In this document: positions 7,322 to 18,637 of the stretch, piece by piece
Position numbering within the stretch: position 1 is the first letter of the stretch
Layout: every line of letters starts with the position of its first letter
Notes under the pieces: model-generated
Told to the model about the DNA's origin: nothing
The model's input: the letters and a program-made list of their open reading frames with translations, nothing else
The model's database searches: none
Translations under genes and position numbers: made by a program
Origin: Pseudoalteromonas sp. MMG007
GTDB lineage: Bacteria > Pseudomonadota > Gammaproteobacteria > Enterobacterales > Alteromonadaceae
NCBI RefSeq assembly: GCF_018100985.1
Contig: NZ_JAGJEI010000013.1
Location: 1 to 64,000 of the forward strand
Direction: 5' to 3'
Length of the DNA: 64,000 nt

Positions 7322-8379
7322 AAACATCCCTTAGAGCTGGCTGTTTGTTGGGTCGTGTCTTGTGCTACTGCCATGCGAAGGGCGCGTGAAAACGCTTTAA
7401 ATAAGCCTTCTACTTGGTGATGACAGTTACCGTCGCTTACCGATAAAATAAGGCTAATAGCAGCATTGTCGCTTAAGCTTTTAAAAAAGTGCTCAACCAT
7501 TTGCACGTCTAAGTCGCCTGCTTTTTCGCGGCTAAAGTTAGCGTTTAATACAAACGAAGCGCGACCCGATAAATCAATTTGTGCCTCTGCTTTACATTCA
7601 TCCATTGGCAGTGCAAAACCATAGCGTGCAATTTGCGATTTAGTACCAAGCGCTTGTTTAAGTGCAACACCTAGGGCAATACCAATGTCTTCAACAAGGT
7701 GGTGCTCGTCTATGTGTAAATCGCCTTTCGCTTTAATGTTTAAACCAATGTTGGCGTGGGTGCGAATTTGATCAAGCATGTGGTCAAAAAAGCCAAGGCC
7801 TGTATCTATGCTACCGTTTTTAGTTTGATCTAGATTTATGGCTACATCAATTTGGGTTTCTTTGGTGTTACGCGTAACACGACCTTCACGGTTAGCTGTG
7901 GTTAGCTTGGTAACGATGGCAGGCCAGCTGCCATCGTACAAAATGCCTTCACAACATAAATTTTGTGCAAGGCCAATATCTGTTTGGCGATCGCCAATCA
8001 CATATGAACGTGCTAAATCAACTTTGCCAGAGCGCATAAGCTCAGTTAATAAACCTGTTTTAGGTTTACGGCAATCACAGTTTTGCTCGTCAAAGTGTGG
8101 ACAAATTAATACCTCGTCAAAGCTAATGCCTTGGCTTTGCATTATGTCCATCATTTTATCTTGTGCTATATCAAAGTCCGCAGTCGGAAAACTGTCTGTG
8201 CCTAAGCCATCTTGATTCGATACCATCACTAAACGGTAACCGGCGGCTTGTAATTGTAATAAAGCCGGGATAACACCTGGTAAAAAGGCAAGTTTTTCTA
8301 GGCTATCTACCTGTTTGTCGGTAACTGGCTCTTCAATTATGGTGCCGTCGCGGTCAATAAATAAATAGGGGTTACTCAT
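7318..8379 (-). CDS. hisB: bifunctional histidinol-phosphatase / imidazoleglycerol-phosphate dehydratase
   Basis: A 353-residue fusion. The N-terminal HAD phosphatase domain has the nucleophile motif DRDGTIIEE, a zinc-binding cluster CPHFDEQNCDCRKP, and GDRQTDIGLA. From about residue 165 comes the dehydratase, with the manganese-binding motifs FDHMLDQIRTHANI, DEHHLVEDIGIALG and the C-terminal VEHFFKS and DGNCHHQVEGLFKAF. It performs steps 7 and 9 of the pathway. The ATG at 8379 overlaps the hisC stop (ATGA). The frame is open upstream to 8439, but the domain begins at this ATG, so the longer form is rejected. Confidence 0.97.
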   Translation of the reverse strand: MSNPYLFIDRDGTIIEEPVTDKQVDSLEKLAFLPGVIPALLQLQAAGYRLVMVSNQDGLGTDSFPTADFDIAQDKMMDIMQSQGISFDEVLICPHFDEQNCDCRKPKTGLLTELMRSGKVDLARSYVIGDRQTDIGLAQNLCCEGILYDGSWPAIVTKLTTANREGRVTRNTKETQIDVAINLDQTKNGSIDTGLGFFDHMLDQIRTHANIGLNIKAKGDLHIDEHHLVEDIGIALGVALKQALGTKSQIARYGFALPMDECKAEAQIDLSGRASFVLNANFSREKAGDLDVQMVEHFFKSLSDNAAISLILSVSDGNCHHQVEGLFKAFSRALRMAVAQDTTQQTASSKGCL

Positions 8380-9485
8380 GATACTTCGTTTCCTGCTAAT
8401 GGTGCTGTGGTAGCTGGCGTTTGTAAGCCATCTAACCAAATTTTTACTTGTTCGAGCTCTTGTTCACTACCAATTGAAATTCGTAGCCAATCGTCTTCAC
8501 CGTATAGGGTAAACGCGCGCATTACTAAACCTTGCTCAAGTGCTACTTTAAAGTAATTTTTGTTGGCTAATTTTAAGGTAACAAAGTTACCTTCACCAGT
8601 GAGAATTTTTAATGCAGCGGGAGAGGCGTTTAACCACTGTACAAGTTTAGCTTTTAAGCTATTTAAAATAGTCACTTGGCGGCGCATCGATGTAATTGCA
8701 TCAGGTGCAATTGCTTGCGCTGCAATACTTGCCACCACACCCGATACCGGATACGGCGCAATTACTTTGCGAATTGGCTCCAGTACACTTTCTTGTGCAA
8801 GTGTAAAACCAGTTCTTAGGCCTGCAAGTGCAAACGCTTTAGATAATGTGCGCAGTACCACTACATTACTAAATTCATTTATAAGTGCTGTGGCGCTTTG
8901 CTCTGGGCAAAATTCTATATAGGCTTCATCAACAATTACCAGTGCTTTACCCGCAAGCGCTGTAGCAATTGCTTTTATTTTATTAAGCGGTGTTAGGCTA
9001 CCGGTTGGGTTATTTGGATTACAAATAAACACCAATTTTGAGCTGCCCACTGCCTTTACTATTTCATCTACACTGCCATCAAGTAATAGCGCTTGGGTTA
9101 AGCCATTGATTGCAACGTTATGAGTATCAGCCGTTACTTTGTACATACCGTATGTTGGCAAAAATAACGCAATGCTGTCTTTTGCAGGTTCGCAATAAGT
9201 ACGTACTAAAAGCTCAATGCCTTCATCGGCGCCGCGCGTCATTAATACGTTTTCGCTTTCAAGCTCTGTATAAGCAGCGTAGCGGTCAATTACCAGTTGC
9301 GGCTGTGGATCTGGGTAGCGATTTAAATCTTCAATACTCAGTTCAAGGTTTTTAGCATAAGGGCTTTCGTTGGCGTTTAACCACGTTGTACCGGTTAGCT
9401 TTTCACTTTTAGCAGAGCTATAGGCAGCAAGGGCTGCAATATTTTGTGGTAATAAGCTTGTCGCTTGTGCGCTCTCATTGCTCAT
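8376..9485 (-). CDS. hisC: histidinol-phosphate aminotransferase
   Basis: A 369-residue PLP-dependent fold-type I aminotransferase that converts imidazole-acetol phosphate to histidinol phosphate with glutamate. Motifs in order are WLNANESPYAKN, TRGADEGIELLVRT, FICNPNNPTGSL, VDEAYIEFCP, and the PLP-lysine segment RTLSKAFALAGLR followed by G-T/F. An Arg in LRISIGSEQE near the end binds the substrate carboxylate or phosphate. It overlaps hisD upstream by 11 bases and hisB downstream by 4 bases. The C-terminal ten residues (after IWLDGLQ) form a short Ala/Thr-rich tail beyond the usual end. Confidence 0.97.
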   Translation of the reverse strand: MSNESAQATSLLPQNIAALAAYSSAKSEKLTGTTWLNANESPYAKNLELSIEDLNRYPDPQPQLVIDRYAAYTELESENVLMTRGADEGIELLVRTYCEPAKDSIALFLPTYGMYKVTADTHNVAINGLTQALLLDGSVDEIVKAVGSSKLVFICNPNNPTGSLTPLNKIKAIATALAGKALVIVDEAYIEFCPEQSATALINEFSNVVVLRTLSKAFALAGLRTGFTLAQESVLEPIRKVIAPYPVSGVVASIAAQAIAPDAITSMRRQVTILNSLKAKLVQWLNASPAALKILTGEGNFVTLKLANKNYFKVALEQGLVMRAFTLYGEDDWLRISIGSEQELEQVKIWLDGLQTPATTAPLAGNEVS

Positions 9486-10776
9486 TTTTAATTGCCTCTA
9501 AACGAATTGAAACCGCATTTGCGTGTGCATCAAGGCCTTCTGCATCTGCCAGTGGTAAAATAGCTTTTGAAAGCTGCGTTAAGCCACTTTTACTAATAGT
9601 TTGTACAGTGTAAGTGCGGAAAAAATCAAGCAAGTTTAAACTCGAGTAAGTTGCACTGTAACCATATGTTGGTAACACGTGGTTAGTACCCGATGCATAA
9701 TCGCCCGCGGACTCTGGCGTGTAGTCGCCAACAAATACCGAGCCTGCATTTTTTACTTTATCTAGGAAAGGTGTTGCATCGCCTAATTGTAAAATTAAGT
9801 GCTCAGGGCCATATTGCGCTGATACGTCAAATGCTTGCTCAACAGAGTCCACTAAAATAAGTGATGAATTAGCCAGTGCTTGCTCGGCTGTCTCTTTGCG
9901 GCTTAAGTTTGCAAGTTGGCGTGTAAGCGCCTGCTGCGTTTGCTCAATGATACTTTCGCTGTTACACAATAAAATAACTTGTGAGTCGCCGCCGTGCTCA
10001 GCTTGCGAGAGTAAATCTGCTGCTATAAATTCTGGGTTTGCACGCTCATCTGCAATAACTAGTACTTCAGACGGGCCTGCTGGCATATCGATTGCCATAC
10101 CAGGAATTGTTTGCGCAACAAGCTGTTTTGCCATCGTTACAAAGCTATTACCAGGGCCAAAAATTTTGTTCACTTTAGGCACTGATTCGGTGCCATAGGC
10201 CATTGCGGCTATTGCGCCTGCGCCACCACTTTCAATTAAAGTTGTAATACCACACAGTTTTGCAGCATATAAAATGGCAGGGTTAATACGTTCATTACCT
10301 TGAACAGGGGTTGCAAGTACGACGGTTTTAGCACCACTTAATTGCGCAAGTACACCTTGCATAATAACCGATGATGGCAGTGGAGCACTGCCACCGGGTA
10401 CATAAATGCCCACAGCTTCGATGGCCTGATATTTCAGTTCACATACAACGCCAGGTTGGGTTGATAACTTAATATCTTTAGGCAATTGCGCTTCGTGAAA
10501 ACGTTTAACGTTTGCATAAGCGGTGTCAATTGCGTATTTAAGCTCTGCGCTTAGTGCCTGCTCTGATGCGTTTATTTCATCAAGCGGTACACGTAAACGA
10601 GGGTTCGCTCTATTATCAAACTTTTTAGCCATATCAAGTAAGGCTTTATCGCCTTGCTCTTTAACATCGCTCATAATTGTTTGGCATATTGCTTCAACCT
10701 TTGCGCTGGCAGAAACCGCAGGGCGCATTAGCGCCGCTGCTTGTACTTGTGAAGATTCCTCATTCCAACGAAGCAT
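9475..10776 (-). CDS. hisD: histidinol dehydrogenase
   Basis: A 433-residue zinc-dependent NAD oxidoreductase that oxidises histidinol in two steps to histidine. Typical segments are YVPGGSAPLPSSVIMQGV, IFGPGNSFVTMAKQL, AIDMPAGPSEVLVIAD, DLLSQAEHGGDSQ with the zinc ligand Gln/His, and the conserved late stretch GPEHLILQ and ASGTNHVLPTYGYS. The length agrees with the family. The gene follows hisG after only 5 bases and overlaps hisC downstream, so it is in the middle of the coupled operon. Confidence 0.97.
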   Translation of the reverse strand: MLRWNEESSQVQAAALMRPAVSASAKVEAICQTIMSDVKEQGDKALLDMAKKFDNRANPRLRVPLDEINASEQALSAELKYAIDTAYANVKRFHEAQLPKDIKLSTQPGVVCELKYQAIEAVGIYVPGGSAPLPSSVIMQGVLAQLSGAKTVVLATPVQGNERINPAILYAAKLCGITTLIESGGAGAIAAMAYGTESVPKVNKIFGPGNSFVTMAKQLVAQTIPGMAIDMPAGPSEVLVIADERANPEFIAADLLSQAEHGGDSQVILLCNSESIIEQTQQALTRQLANLSRKETAEQALANSSLILVDSVEQAFDVSAQYGPEHLILQLGDATPFLDKVKNAGSVFVGDYTPESAGDYASGTNHVLPTYGYSATYSSLNLLDFFRTYTVQTISKSGLTQLSKAILPLADAEGLDAHANAVSIRLEAIKNEQ

Positions 10777-10781
10777 GGTAC

Positions 10782-11681
10782 TTACTCCATCATTTTTTCA
10801 ATTGGCATTACTAAAATAGAGTTAGCGCCTAGGGCTTTAAGCTGCTCCATTGTTTCCCAAAATAATGTTTCGCTGCTTACCATGTGAAGCGCTACGTACT
10901 CTTCATTACCAGCAAGAGCTAGTAGAGTAGGTTGGCCTGAGCCTGGTAAAATTTCGCAAATTTCATCAAGTTTAGTTTTTGGCGCGTGTAGCATAATGTA
11001 TTTGCTTTCTTTTGCTTGTTTAACACCACGAAGGCGCGGCATAAGCTTATTGATTAGCGCGAGTTTGTCTTCATCTTGAAGGTCTTTATTTTGAATTAAA
11101 CAGGCGTTTGATTCTAAAATTGTATCACCTTGAATTAAGCCGTTCGCTTCAAGTGTTGCACCGGTTGAAACTAAATCACAAATTGCATCAGAAAGACCTG
11201 CACGAGGGGCAACTTCTACTGACCCTGTTAGCATTACAGTACTTGCATTAATGCCTTCGCGCTTTAACCACTGCGTTAAAATTTCTGGGTAGGTTGTAGC
11301 AATACGTTTGCCTTCAAACCAGCTCTTATCACGAGGGCCAAGCTCTTGTGGCCATGCAAGTGCAAGGCGACAGTAACCAAAGTCTAGTTTAGCAAGTTTG
11401 CTAACTTCGCTTGGTACACCTTGGCGTTCACGTTCTGCTTGTACTTCTACAAGCACGTTTTCGCCAACAATACCTAAATCACATACACCGTCCATTACTA
11501 AGCCCGGAATATCGTCATCGCGCACACGTAGTACGTCAATTGGCATATTAGTTGAGTGTGCAATTAAGCGTTGCTCACGTAGGTTTAATTTAACACCTAG
11601 TTGCTTTAGTAAATCTTGACAATCTTTAGACAGGCGACCGCCTTTTTGGATGGCGATACGTAGACGATTTGTGTTACTCAT
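10782..11681 (-). CDS. hisG: ATP phosphoribosyltransferase, long form
   Basis: The first enzyme of the pathway, joining ATP and PRPP, and the usual point of feedback inhibition. At 299 residues it is the long form with its own C-terminal ACT-like regulatory domain (from about residue 225), so no HisZ partner is needed. Seen are [14 protein letters not shown] at the start, [13 protein letters not shown], and the PRPP loop [18 protein letters not shown]. An AAGGAAA ribosome-binding site lies 5-8 bases before ATG 11681. It is the first structural gene after the attenuator at 11700-11859. Confidence 0.97.
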   Translation of the reverse strand: MSNTNRLRIAIQKGGRLSKDCQDLLKQLGVKLNLREQRLIAHSTNMPIDVLRVRDDDIPGLVMDGVCDLGIVGENVLVEVQAERERQGVPSEVSKLAKLDFGYCRLALAWPQELGPRDKSWFEGKRIATTYPEILTQWLKREGINASTVMLTGSVEVAPRAGLSDAICDLVSTGATLEANGLIQGDTILESNACLIQNKDLQDEDKLALINKLMPRLRGVKQAKESKYIMLHAPKTKLDEICEILPGSGQPTLLALAGNEEYVALHMVSSETLFWETMEQLKALGANSILVMPIEKMME

Positions 11682-11699
11682 TATTCATTTTCCTTTAAT

Positions 11700-11815
11700 T
11701 TAAAAACTAAAAACCCCGAGGGGAACCTCAGGGCGAAAATGAATCAATGTGTTTTGAATCGCCAGAGGTTCCTTTTAGGAATAACCTCTCAGCGAAAGAC
11801 CTGACAGGTTATTCC
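11700..11815 (-). promoter_or_regulatory. his operon transcription attenuator
   Basis: Four segments can pair in competing ways on the minus strand. A is GGAATAACCT (11806-11815), at the leader stop codon. B is AGGTTATTCC (11778-11787). C is GGAACCTCT (11764-11772). D is GAGGTTCC (11722-11729). A:B and C:D leave the terminator; B:C (AGAGGTTATTCC with GGAACCTCT) is the antiterminator. The terminator stem CCCTGAGG / CCTCGGGG (11714-11733) is followed by GTTTTTAGTTTTT. Ribosome stalling at the His codons of the leader peptide would free B to pair with C and allow readthrough into hisG. Confidence 0.88.
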
Positions 11816-11859
11816 GGTGAATGGTGGTGATGATGTACTGTTGTCAGGTTTAAGCGCAT
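11809..11859 (-). CDS. hisL: his operon leader peptide
   Basis: A 16-codon frame starting at ATG 11859 reads MRLNLTTVHHHHHSPE and stops at 11809-11811. Five consecutive His codons make it the leader peptide that senses histidyl-tRNA supply. Its stop codon falls inside segment A of the attenuator, so the position of the ribosome decides which hairpin forms. A weak AGGATAT element lies upstream as a possible ribosome-binding site. Confidence 0.93.
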   Translation of the reverse strand: MRLNLTTVHHHHHSPE

Positions 11860-12116
11860 TTTTATATCCTATTTTGCTTAACGCTGTTTAGTGAGCATTA
11901 AGCTTTAATCTGTTTCAATAAATTTCGCATTCATAAAAACATAAACTGCCTTGCTAAGGCAAGTTTTTTTTTACCTAATTAAAGCATATCTTATAACAGT
12001 CGATAATATTGAAAGCAAAACCTCATTTTTTGCTGTTTTAATGTTTAAAATGTAGACAAACCAGGCCTTGTTGGTCGTTTTATCTAATTTAGTAAATTAA
12101 CGTTGGGGAGAAATGT

Positions 12117-12365
12117 ATGGACATAATGTTCCCTTTTTTAGGGAAAATATCACGACTCGAACTCGAGCCAAAAGGCGCTTTTCACATTGCAGGTGTACAA
12201 AATACGCCTCAAACACAAAAAATTAAGCTGGAAAATGAAAAAAAACAACCGCTAAATAAAAAACGATTAGAAACAGCTCAGGGCAACAAAAGCGCAAACA
12301 CCGATAATGAAAAAGCGATTACCGTAGATAATAAAGGGAATAAACATTTAGATACGTGGGCATGA
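12117..12365 (+). CDS. small protein of unknown function
   Basis: An 82-residue protein, hydrophobic only in its first ten residues, then strongly polar and rich in Lys, Asn, Gln and Thr; the C-terminal half looks disordered. A clear GGGGAG ribosome-binding site lies 6 bases before ATG 12117, which supports real translation. No family is recognised. It stands alone, divergent from the his operon and convergent with the iron permease gene, with a strong hairpin just downstream (12377-12410). Codon use looks ordinary. Confidence 0.6.
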   Translation: MDIMFPFLGKISRLELEPKGAFHIAGVQNTPQTQKIKLENEKKQPLNKKRLETAQGNKSANTDNEKAITVDNKGNKHLDTWA

Positions 12366-12376
12366 TCTGAATGAAT

Positions 12377-12410
12377 AATAGTAAAAAGCCACGAATGACT
12401 TTTTACTATT
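12377..12410. terminator. bidirectional terminator
   Basis: Perfect 12-base arms AATAGTAAAAAG / CTTTTTACTATT around a ten-base loop lie between the small gene (ending 12365) and the converging permease gene (ending 12445), with T-rich ends on both strands. Confidence 0.75.
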
Positions 12411-12444
12411 ATGGGCGTGTTGTTCTTTACGCCTTATCTACTTA

Positions 12445-14382
12445 TTAGTGCTTTTTTGCTTTAAAAATATAAAAACTAAATATGGCTACAACAGCAATTT
12501 GCGCTATAAAGCCTTGCCACGTAGATTTTAAACCAAGTAGTGCAATATCAAAGTTTATCGGCATTGAACTTATAGCAACTATATCAGCCTCTTGTAGTGC
12601 AATGACAGCTTTACCCATTAATACAAAGGCAAGTGCAAATAATAAGTACGTTGTATAGGCAAAAAACTTTGCAATAGGTAACTTAATCGAATATTTGACT
12701 AACACCCATGCAATAAGTGCTAATAAAGCCACACCTAGTGCAAATCCAATAGCCACCGATGAATACTGCGTTTGTGAGCTTTGCGTTAATAACGACTGAT
12801 AAAATAATACCGTTTCGAAAACTTCACGGTATACAGCAATAAAAGAAAGCCCCGCTAATCCCCATAATGTACCCGACTCAAGACGCTTATCAATATTGTC
12901 TTTTATGTATTTTTTCCATTGTTGTGCACTGGTTTTACTGTGCATCCATACGCCAACGTATAGCAAAATAATAGCTGCAAATAGGGCGCCTGCACCTTCC
13001 ATAACTTCGCGGCTTGCACCACTTATTTGTATTAATGTTTGCGCTGCTGCCCATGTTAAGCCGCCTGCAATGAGTGCCATAACCCAGCCAATATGAACGT
13101 ATTTAAGCGCATCTTGGCGGTGCGTTTTTATAAGCACAGTCATGAGCGCAATAACAACTAATAATGCTTCTAAGCCTTCGCGTAGCAATATAACTAAACT
13201 TGCTGAGAGGAGTGCACCATCAGTTAACTTGGTCTCGTTTAGCAAGCTATCTGCTTTAGCAAGTTGAGTTAGCGCTGCACTTACTTTTTCGTCAACGATG
13301 GCAGCATCTTTCTCATTTTTGAAGGTTTGACGCAGGTTCATCAGTTGTACTTCGATGTTTTTACGCAAAGTTTCGTCGTAAGCATTTAAGTTATTTTCAA
13401 CAAGCTCAAAGCCATCTAGGTAGGCGCTAATTGCTAAATCACTCGCCTGAGAGTAATTGCCTTTAGCATGCGCTGTCTGAGCTGCAAGTAATTGTGTACG
13501 GGTTATAGTTATTGGGTTCTTTTTAGTGGTAAATAATTGCGCTGGATTAGCGCGTAACCATTTTACATAATGCGCCTGTAAATCACTTTGCCCAGCAGAA
13601 AGCTGCGCTGGGTTTAGGTTTACAATTTGCGAAGCGGTAACACTTTCAAAAGTCCCTTCGGGTTTTTGTACATCTTTAAATGCCAAGCTCCCTACATAAA
13701 AGGCGAGTGACCAACGCTGCTGCGCATTAAACTGCGTAAAAGCAACCATGGGTGTATCGTTAATACCATTTGTAACAGCATCATATAAGCCCATTAGCGA
13801 ACGATTGGTTGCGCGCTCTTTGTCAGTAAAATTGGTTGGCTCTGGTGTTAGGTTTTTAGCAAGCGGCCCGTTACCTTGCCCACTTGCGCCGTGGCACATA
13901 GAACAATTAGCAGCAAAGAGTGCTTTAGTTTGCTCGATTGGCAGAAGTGTTGTTGGTAAAGATAACTGAGGCATAAAAGTAAGTAGTGATTCGCGAAGTG
14001 CAGAACTTTCTTTTCGTACTTTTTCTACACTCTCTTTGTTAGAAATCGCTGTATGCAGCGCCTTTGCGTGAGTTTTTACGGTATCAAATTTAGTTGTTTG
14101 ACTTGAAAGCTGATTTGCTTGCTCAAGAATAACGTGTGAAAACTCGCTCATTTCTTGGTATTCATCAGAATCCAGTATTTCTCCATTACCTACAGCGGCA
14201 ACGTAATCTACCCCTACATATTCAGCAAGTTGAGCAATTTGCTTAATTTTTGTTTGTTCACTTTCTGAAGCCGAAGCACTGAAGCTTAAAACTGTTATGA
14301 CTAAAAGCATGAGAATAAAATTAAACTGTCTTTTACTTAACGACATTAATTTAAAAAATACGTGAGAATTATTTATGGACAT
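12445..14382 (-). CDS. FTR1-family iron permease with fused cytochrome c domain
   Basis: A 645-residue inner-membrane protein. After a signal segment (about residues 18-38) comes a periplasmic helical part and a single c-type cytochrome domain with CSMCH at about 160-164. Then a linker leads to an FTR1 permease domain from about residue 390 with some seven membrane helices and the two iron-passage motifs REGLE (about 401-405) and REVFE (about 519-523). FTR1 proteins import iron, coupled to oxidation in yeast and in the EfeUOB system; a fused cytochrome would fit electron removal from Fe(II). ATG 14382 has an AGGG site upstream; the longer frame would need a TTG. A possible Fur box lies at 14412-14428. 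Confidence 0.9.
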   Translation of the reverse strand: MSINNSHVFFKLMSLSKRQFNFILMLLVITVLSFSASASESEQTKIKQIAQLAEYVGVDYVAAVGNGEILDSDEYQEMSEFSHVILEQANQLSSQTTKFDTVKTHAKALHTAISNKESVEKVRKESSALRESLLTFMPQLSLPTTLLPIEQTKALFAANCSMCHGASGQGNGPLAKNLTPEPTNFTDKERATNRSLMGLYDAVTNGINDTPMVAFTQFNAQQRWSLAFYVGSLAFKDVQKPEGTFESVTASQIVNLNPAQLSAGQSDLQAHYVKWLRANPAQLFTTKKNPITITRTQLLAAQTAHAKGNYSQASDLAISAYLDGFELVENNLNAYDETLRKNIEVQLMNLRQTFKNEKDAAIVDEKVSAALTQLAKADSLLNETKLTDGALLSASLVILLREGLEALLVVIALMTVLIKTHRQDALKYVHIGWVMALIAGGLTWAAAQTLIQISGASREVMEGAGALFAAIILLYVGVWMHSKTSAQQWKKYIKDNIDKRLESGTLWGLAGLSFIAVYREVFETVLFYQSLLTQSSQTQYSSVAIGFALGVALLALIAWVLVKYSIKLPIAKFFAYTTYLLFALAFVLMGKAVIALQEADIVAISSMPINFDIALLGLKSTWQGFIAQIAVVAIFSFYIFKAKKH

Positions 14383-14411
14383 CGGAAAGCCCTGAAGAGG
14401 AAAAGTCAAAA

Positions 14412-14428
14412 ATTATAATCGTTTTCAT
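14412..14428 (-). promoter_or_regulatory. possible Fur box upstream of the FTR1 permease
   Basis: On the minus strand ATGAAAACGATTATAAT resembles the 7-1-7 Fur motif (TGATAAT-n-ATTATCA) with several mismatches. It lies about 30 bases before the start codon, as expected for an iron-repressed gene. Confidence 0.4.
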
Positions 14429-14516
14429 TTGCATTTCAAGCGGATTAAACTAAAGCAAGGCTATTGGTTAAAAGTATAACAATTAGTAAAAGTTTTAAGC
14501 GCTTTTGCAACACTTA

Positions 14517-14559
14517 AATAACAGCGAATAAAGATACAAAAGCTTTATTCGCTGTTATT
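14517..14559. terminator. terminator of the antiporter gene
   Basis: Perfect 17-base arms (AATAACAGCGAATAAAG at 14517-14533 and its complement at 14543-14559) flank a 9-base loop. It lies 12 bases after the antiporter stop on the minus strand. Confidence 0.75.
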
Positions 14560-14570
14560 TAAAATTAGTG

Positions 14571-15854
14571 TTATTTAGTTTGGTCAGCCGATTTAATACT
14601 ACTTTGAATAAGCGGTGAAATAGTTAAACCTTGCACAATAATAGAGAATATAACGACAACGTAGGTAACAATAACAAGTAGATTATGTAAGTCTGAGCCA
14701 CCAATAAACACTTGTTCGCGAGGAATTGCTGCTGCCATTGCAAGTGCTAACCCTCCACGAAGGCCGCCCCACGTCAATATTTTTACGCTGTGTTTATCGT
14801 AGGTTCTAAATCGTTTGAAAAATATAAATGGGGTTCCCACACTTATAAAGCGAGCAAGTAATACAGCAGGTACCATTAATAAACCTAAACCAATTTCACC
14901 AAGCGTGATTGGCATTGTAACTATTAACATGCCAATTATTAAAAATAAAAGTGCGTTTAGAAAGCTGTCGGTTGCATGCCAAAAATCTTTTACGTAACGG
15001 GTATCTTCTGGGCCTGTGCGCTCTGTTGCTTTAGTGCGGGTAATATTACCCATCAATATGCCGCTTGTTACCATAGCAAGTGCACCCGAAATCTCCCAAA
15101 TATTTGCAGCAGCAAAACCTGCAGTAGGAATAGTTAACGTTATCAATAAACGAATATTTACATCGCGACTGTTAATAATTAAAAAGTGACCCACTAAAGC
15201 AATAGCTAAACCAAAGGCTATACCGCCTAGAGCATCTATAAAAAAGAGCTCTGCTATATCGCCAAATTGTGCATCCGTGCCATAAAAAGCAACCGAGAAA
15301 ATAGTTGTAAATATTACCAGACCAATACCATCATTAAACAAAGACTCGCCTTCAACTTGCACCGATATACCCTCTGGTGCGCGCATTTGTTTAATAATAG
15401 CAAGTACAGCGATAGGGTCGGTTGGGCTAATAAGTGCGCCAAACAATAAACAGTATATAAATGGTACTTCAAAGCCAAATAATGCGAACAGATAAAAACT
15501 TAGATAACCCACTATAAAAGTTGAAGCAATAGTAGAAAATAGCACTAATGCGGTTATTTCCCAGCGCTGCTTACGAAGCGCCATAAGGTTAATTTCCAGT
15601 GCGCCAGCATAAAGTAAAAATCCGAGCATACCTTTGAGTAATAATTCATTAAAATTGATGCTAGAGACGATTTGGGTCATGGCTAAGGCATTTTGATCAC
15701 CTAATAATTTAACGGCAACAATCAATAATAAAGAAATAACGACTGAGCCAGTTGTAATGGCAATAGTAGTTTGCATTTTGAGGATATATTGGTTTGCAAA
15801 AGCAATAAAAATTGCAATGGCAGAGAGAAAACAAATGAGATACCAAGCATTCAT
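14571..15854 (-). CDS. CPA1 family sodium/proton antiporter (NhaP-like)
   Basis: A 427-residue inner-membrane protein with about 12 hydrophobic segments. Recognisable CPA1 motifs are FGALISPTDPIAVLAII, with the conserved Asp of helix 5, then EGESLFNDGIGLVIFTTIF with the ND pair of helix 6, and a late TWGGLRGGLALAMA segment. It exchanges Na+ (or K+) for protons, useful in seawater and at alkaline pH. The cytoplasmic tail is short. It is monocistronic between two hairpins. Whether it prefers Na+ or K+ cannot be read from sequence. Confidence 0.92.
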   Translation of the reverse strand: MNAWYLICFLSAIAIFIAFANQYILKMQTTIAITTGSVVISLLLIVAVKLLGDQNALAMTQIVSSINFNELLLKGMLGFLLYAGALEINLMALRKQRWEITALVLFSTIASTFIVGYLSFYLFALFGFEVPFIYCLLFGALISPTDPIAVLAIIKQMRAPEGISVQVEGESLFNDGIGLVIFTTIFSVAFYGTDAQFGDIAELFFIDALGGIAFGLAIALVGHFLIINSRDVNIRLLITLTIPTAGFAAANIWEISGALAMVTSGILMGNITRTKATERTGPEDTRYVKDFWHATDSFLNALLFLIIGMLIVTMPITLGEIGLGLLMVPAVLLARFISVGTPFIFFKRFRTYDKHSVKILTWGGLRGGLALAMAAAIPREQVFIGGSDLHNLLVIVTYVVVIFSIIVQGLTISPLIQSSIKSADQTK

Positions 15855-18573
<2,719 letters not shown>

Positions 18574-18583
18574 ACCTACTTTG

Positions 18584-18608
18584 AGGGAGCTCTCGCTCCC
18601 TTTCTTTC
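18584..18608 (+). terminator. terminator after the M4 protease gene
   Basis: The stem AGGGAGC-tctc-GCTCCCT is followed by TTCTTTC. It lies 10 bases after the stop codon and separates the protease from the aminopeptidase gene. Confidence 0.75.
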
Positions 18609-18637
18609 AAAGTTGTATTTAATAACAAGGAATACTT

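Noticed and set aside
7318..8439. HisB starting at 8439
   Set aside because: The upstream 20 codons overlap hisC and are not part of the HAD domain, which begins at ATG 8379.
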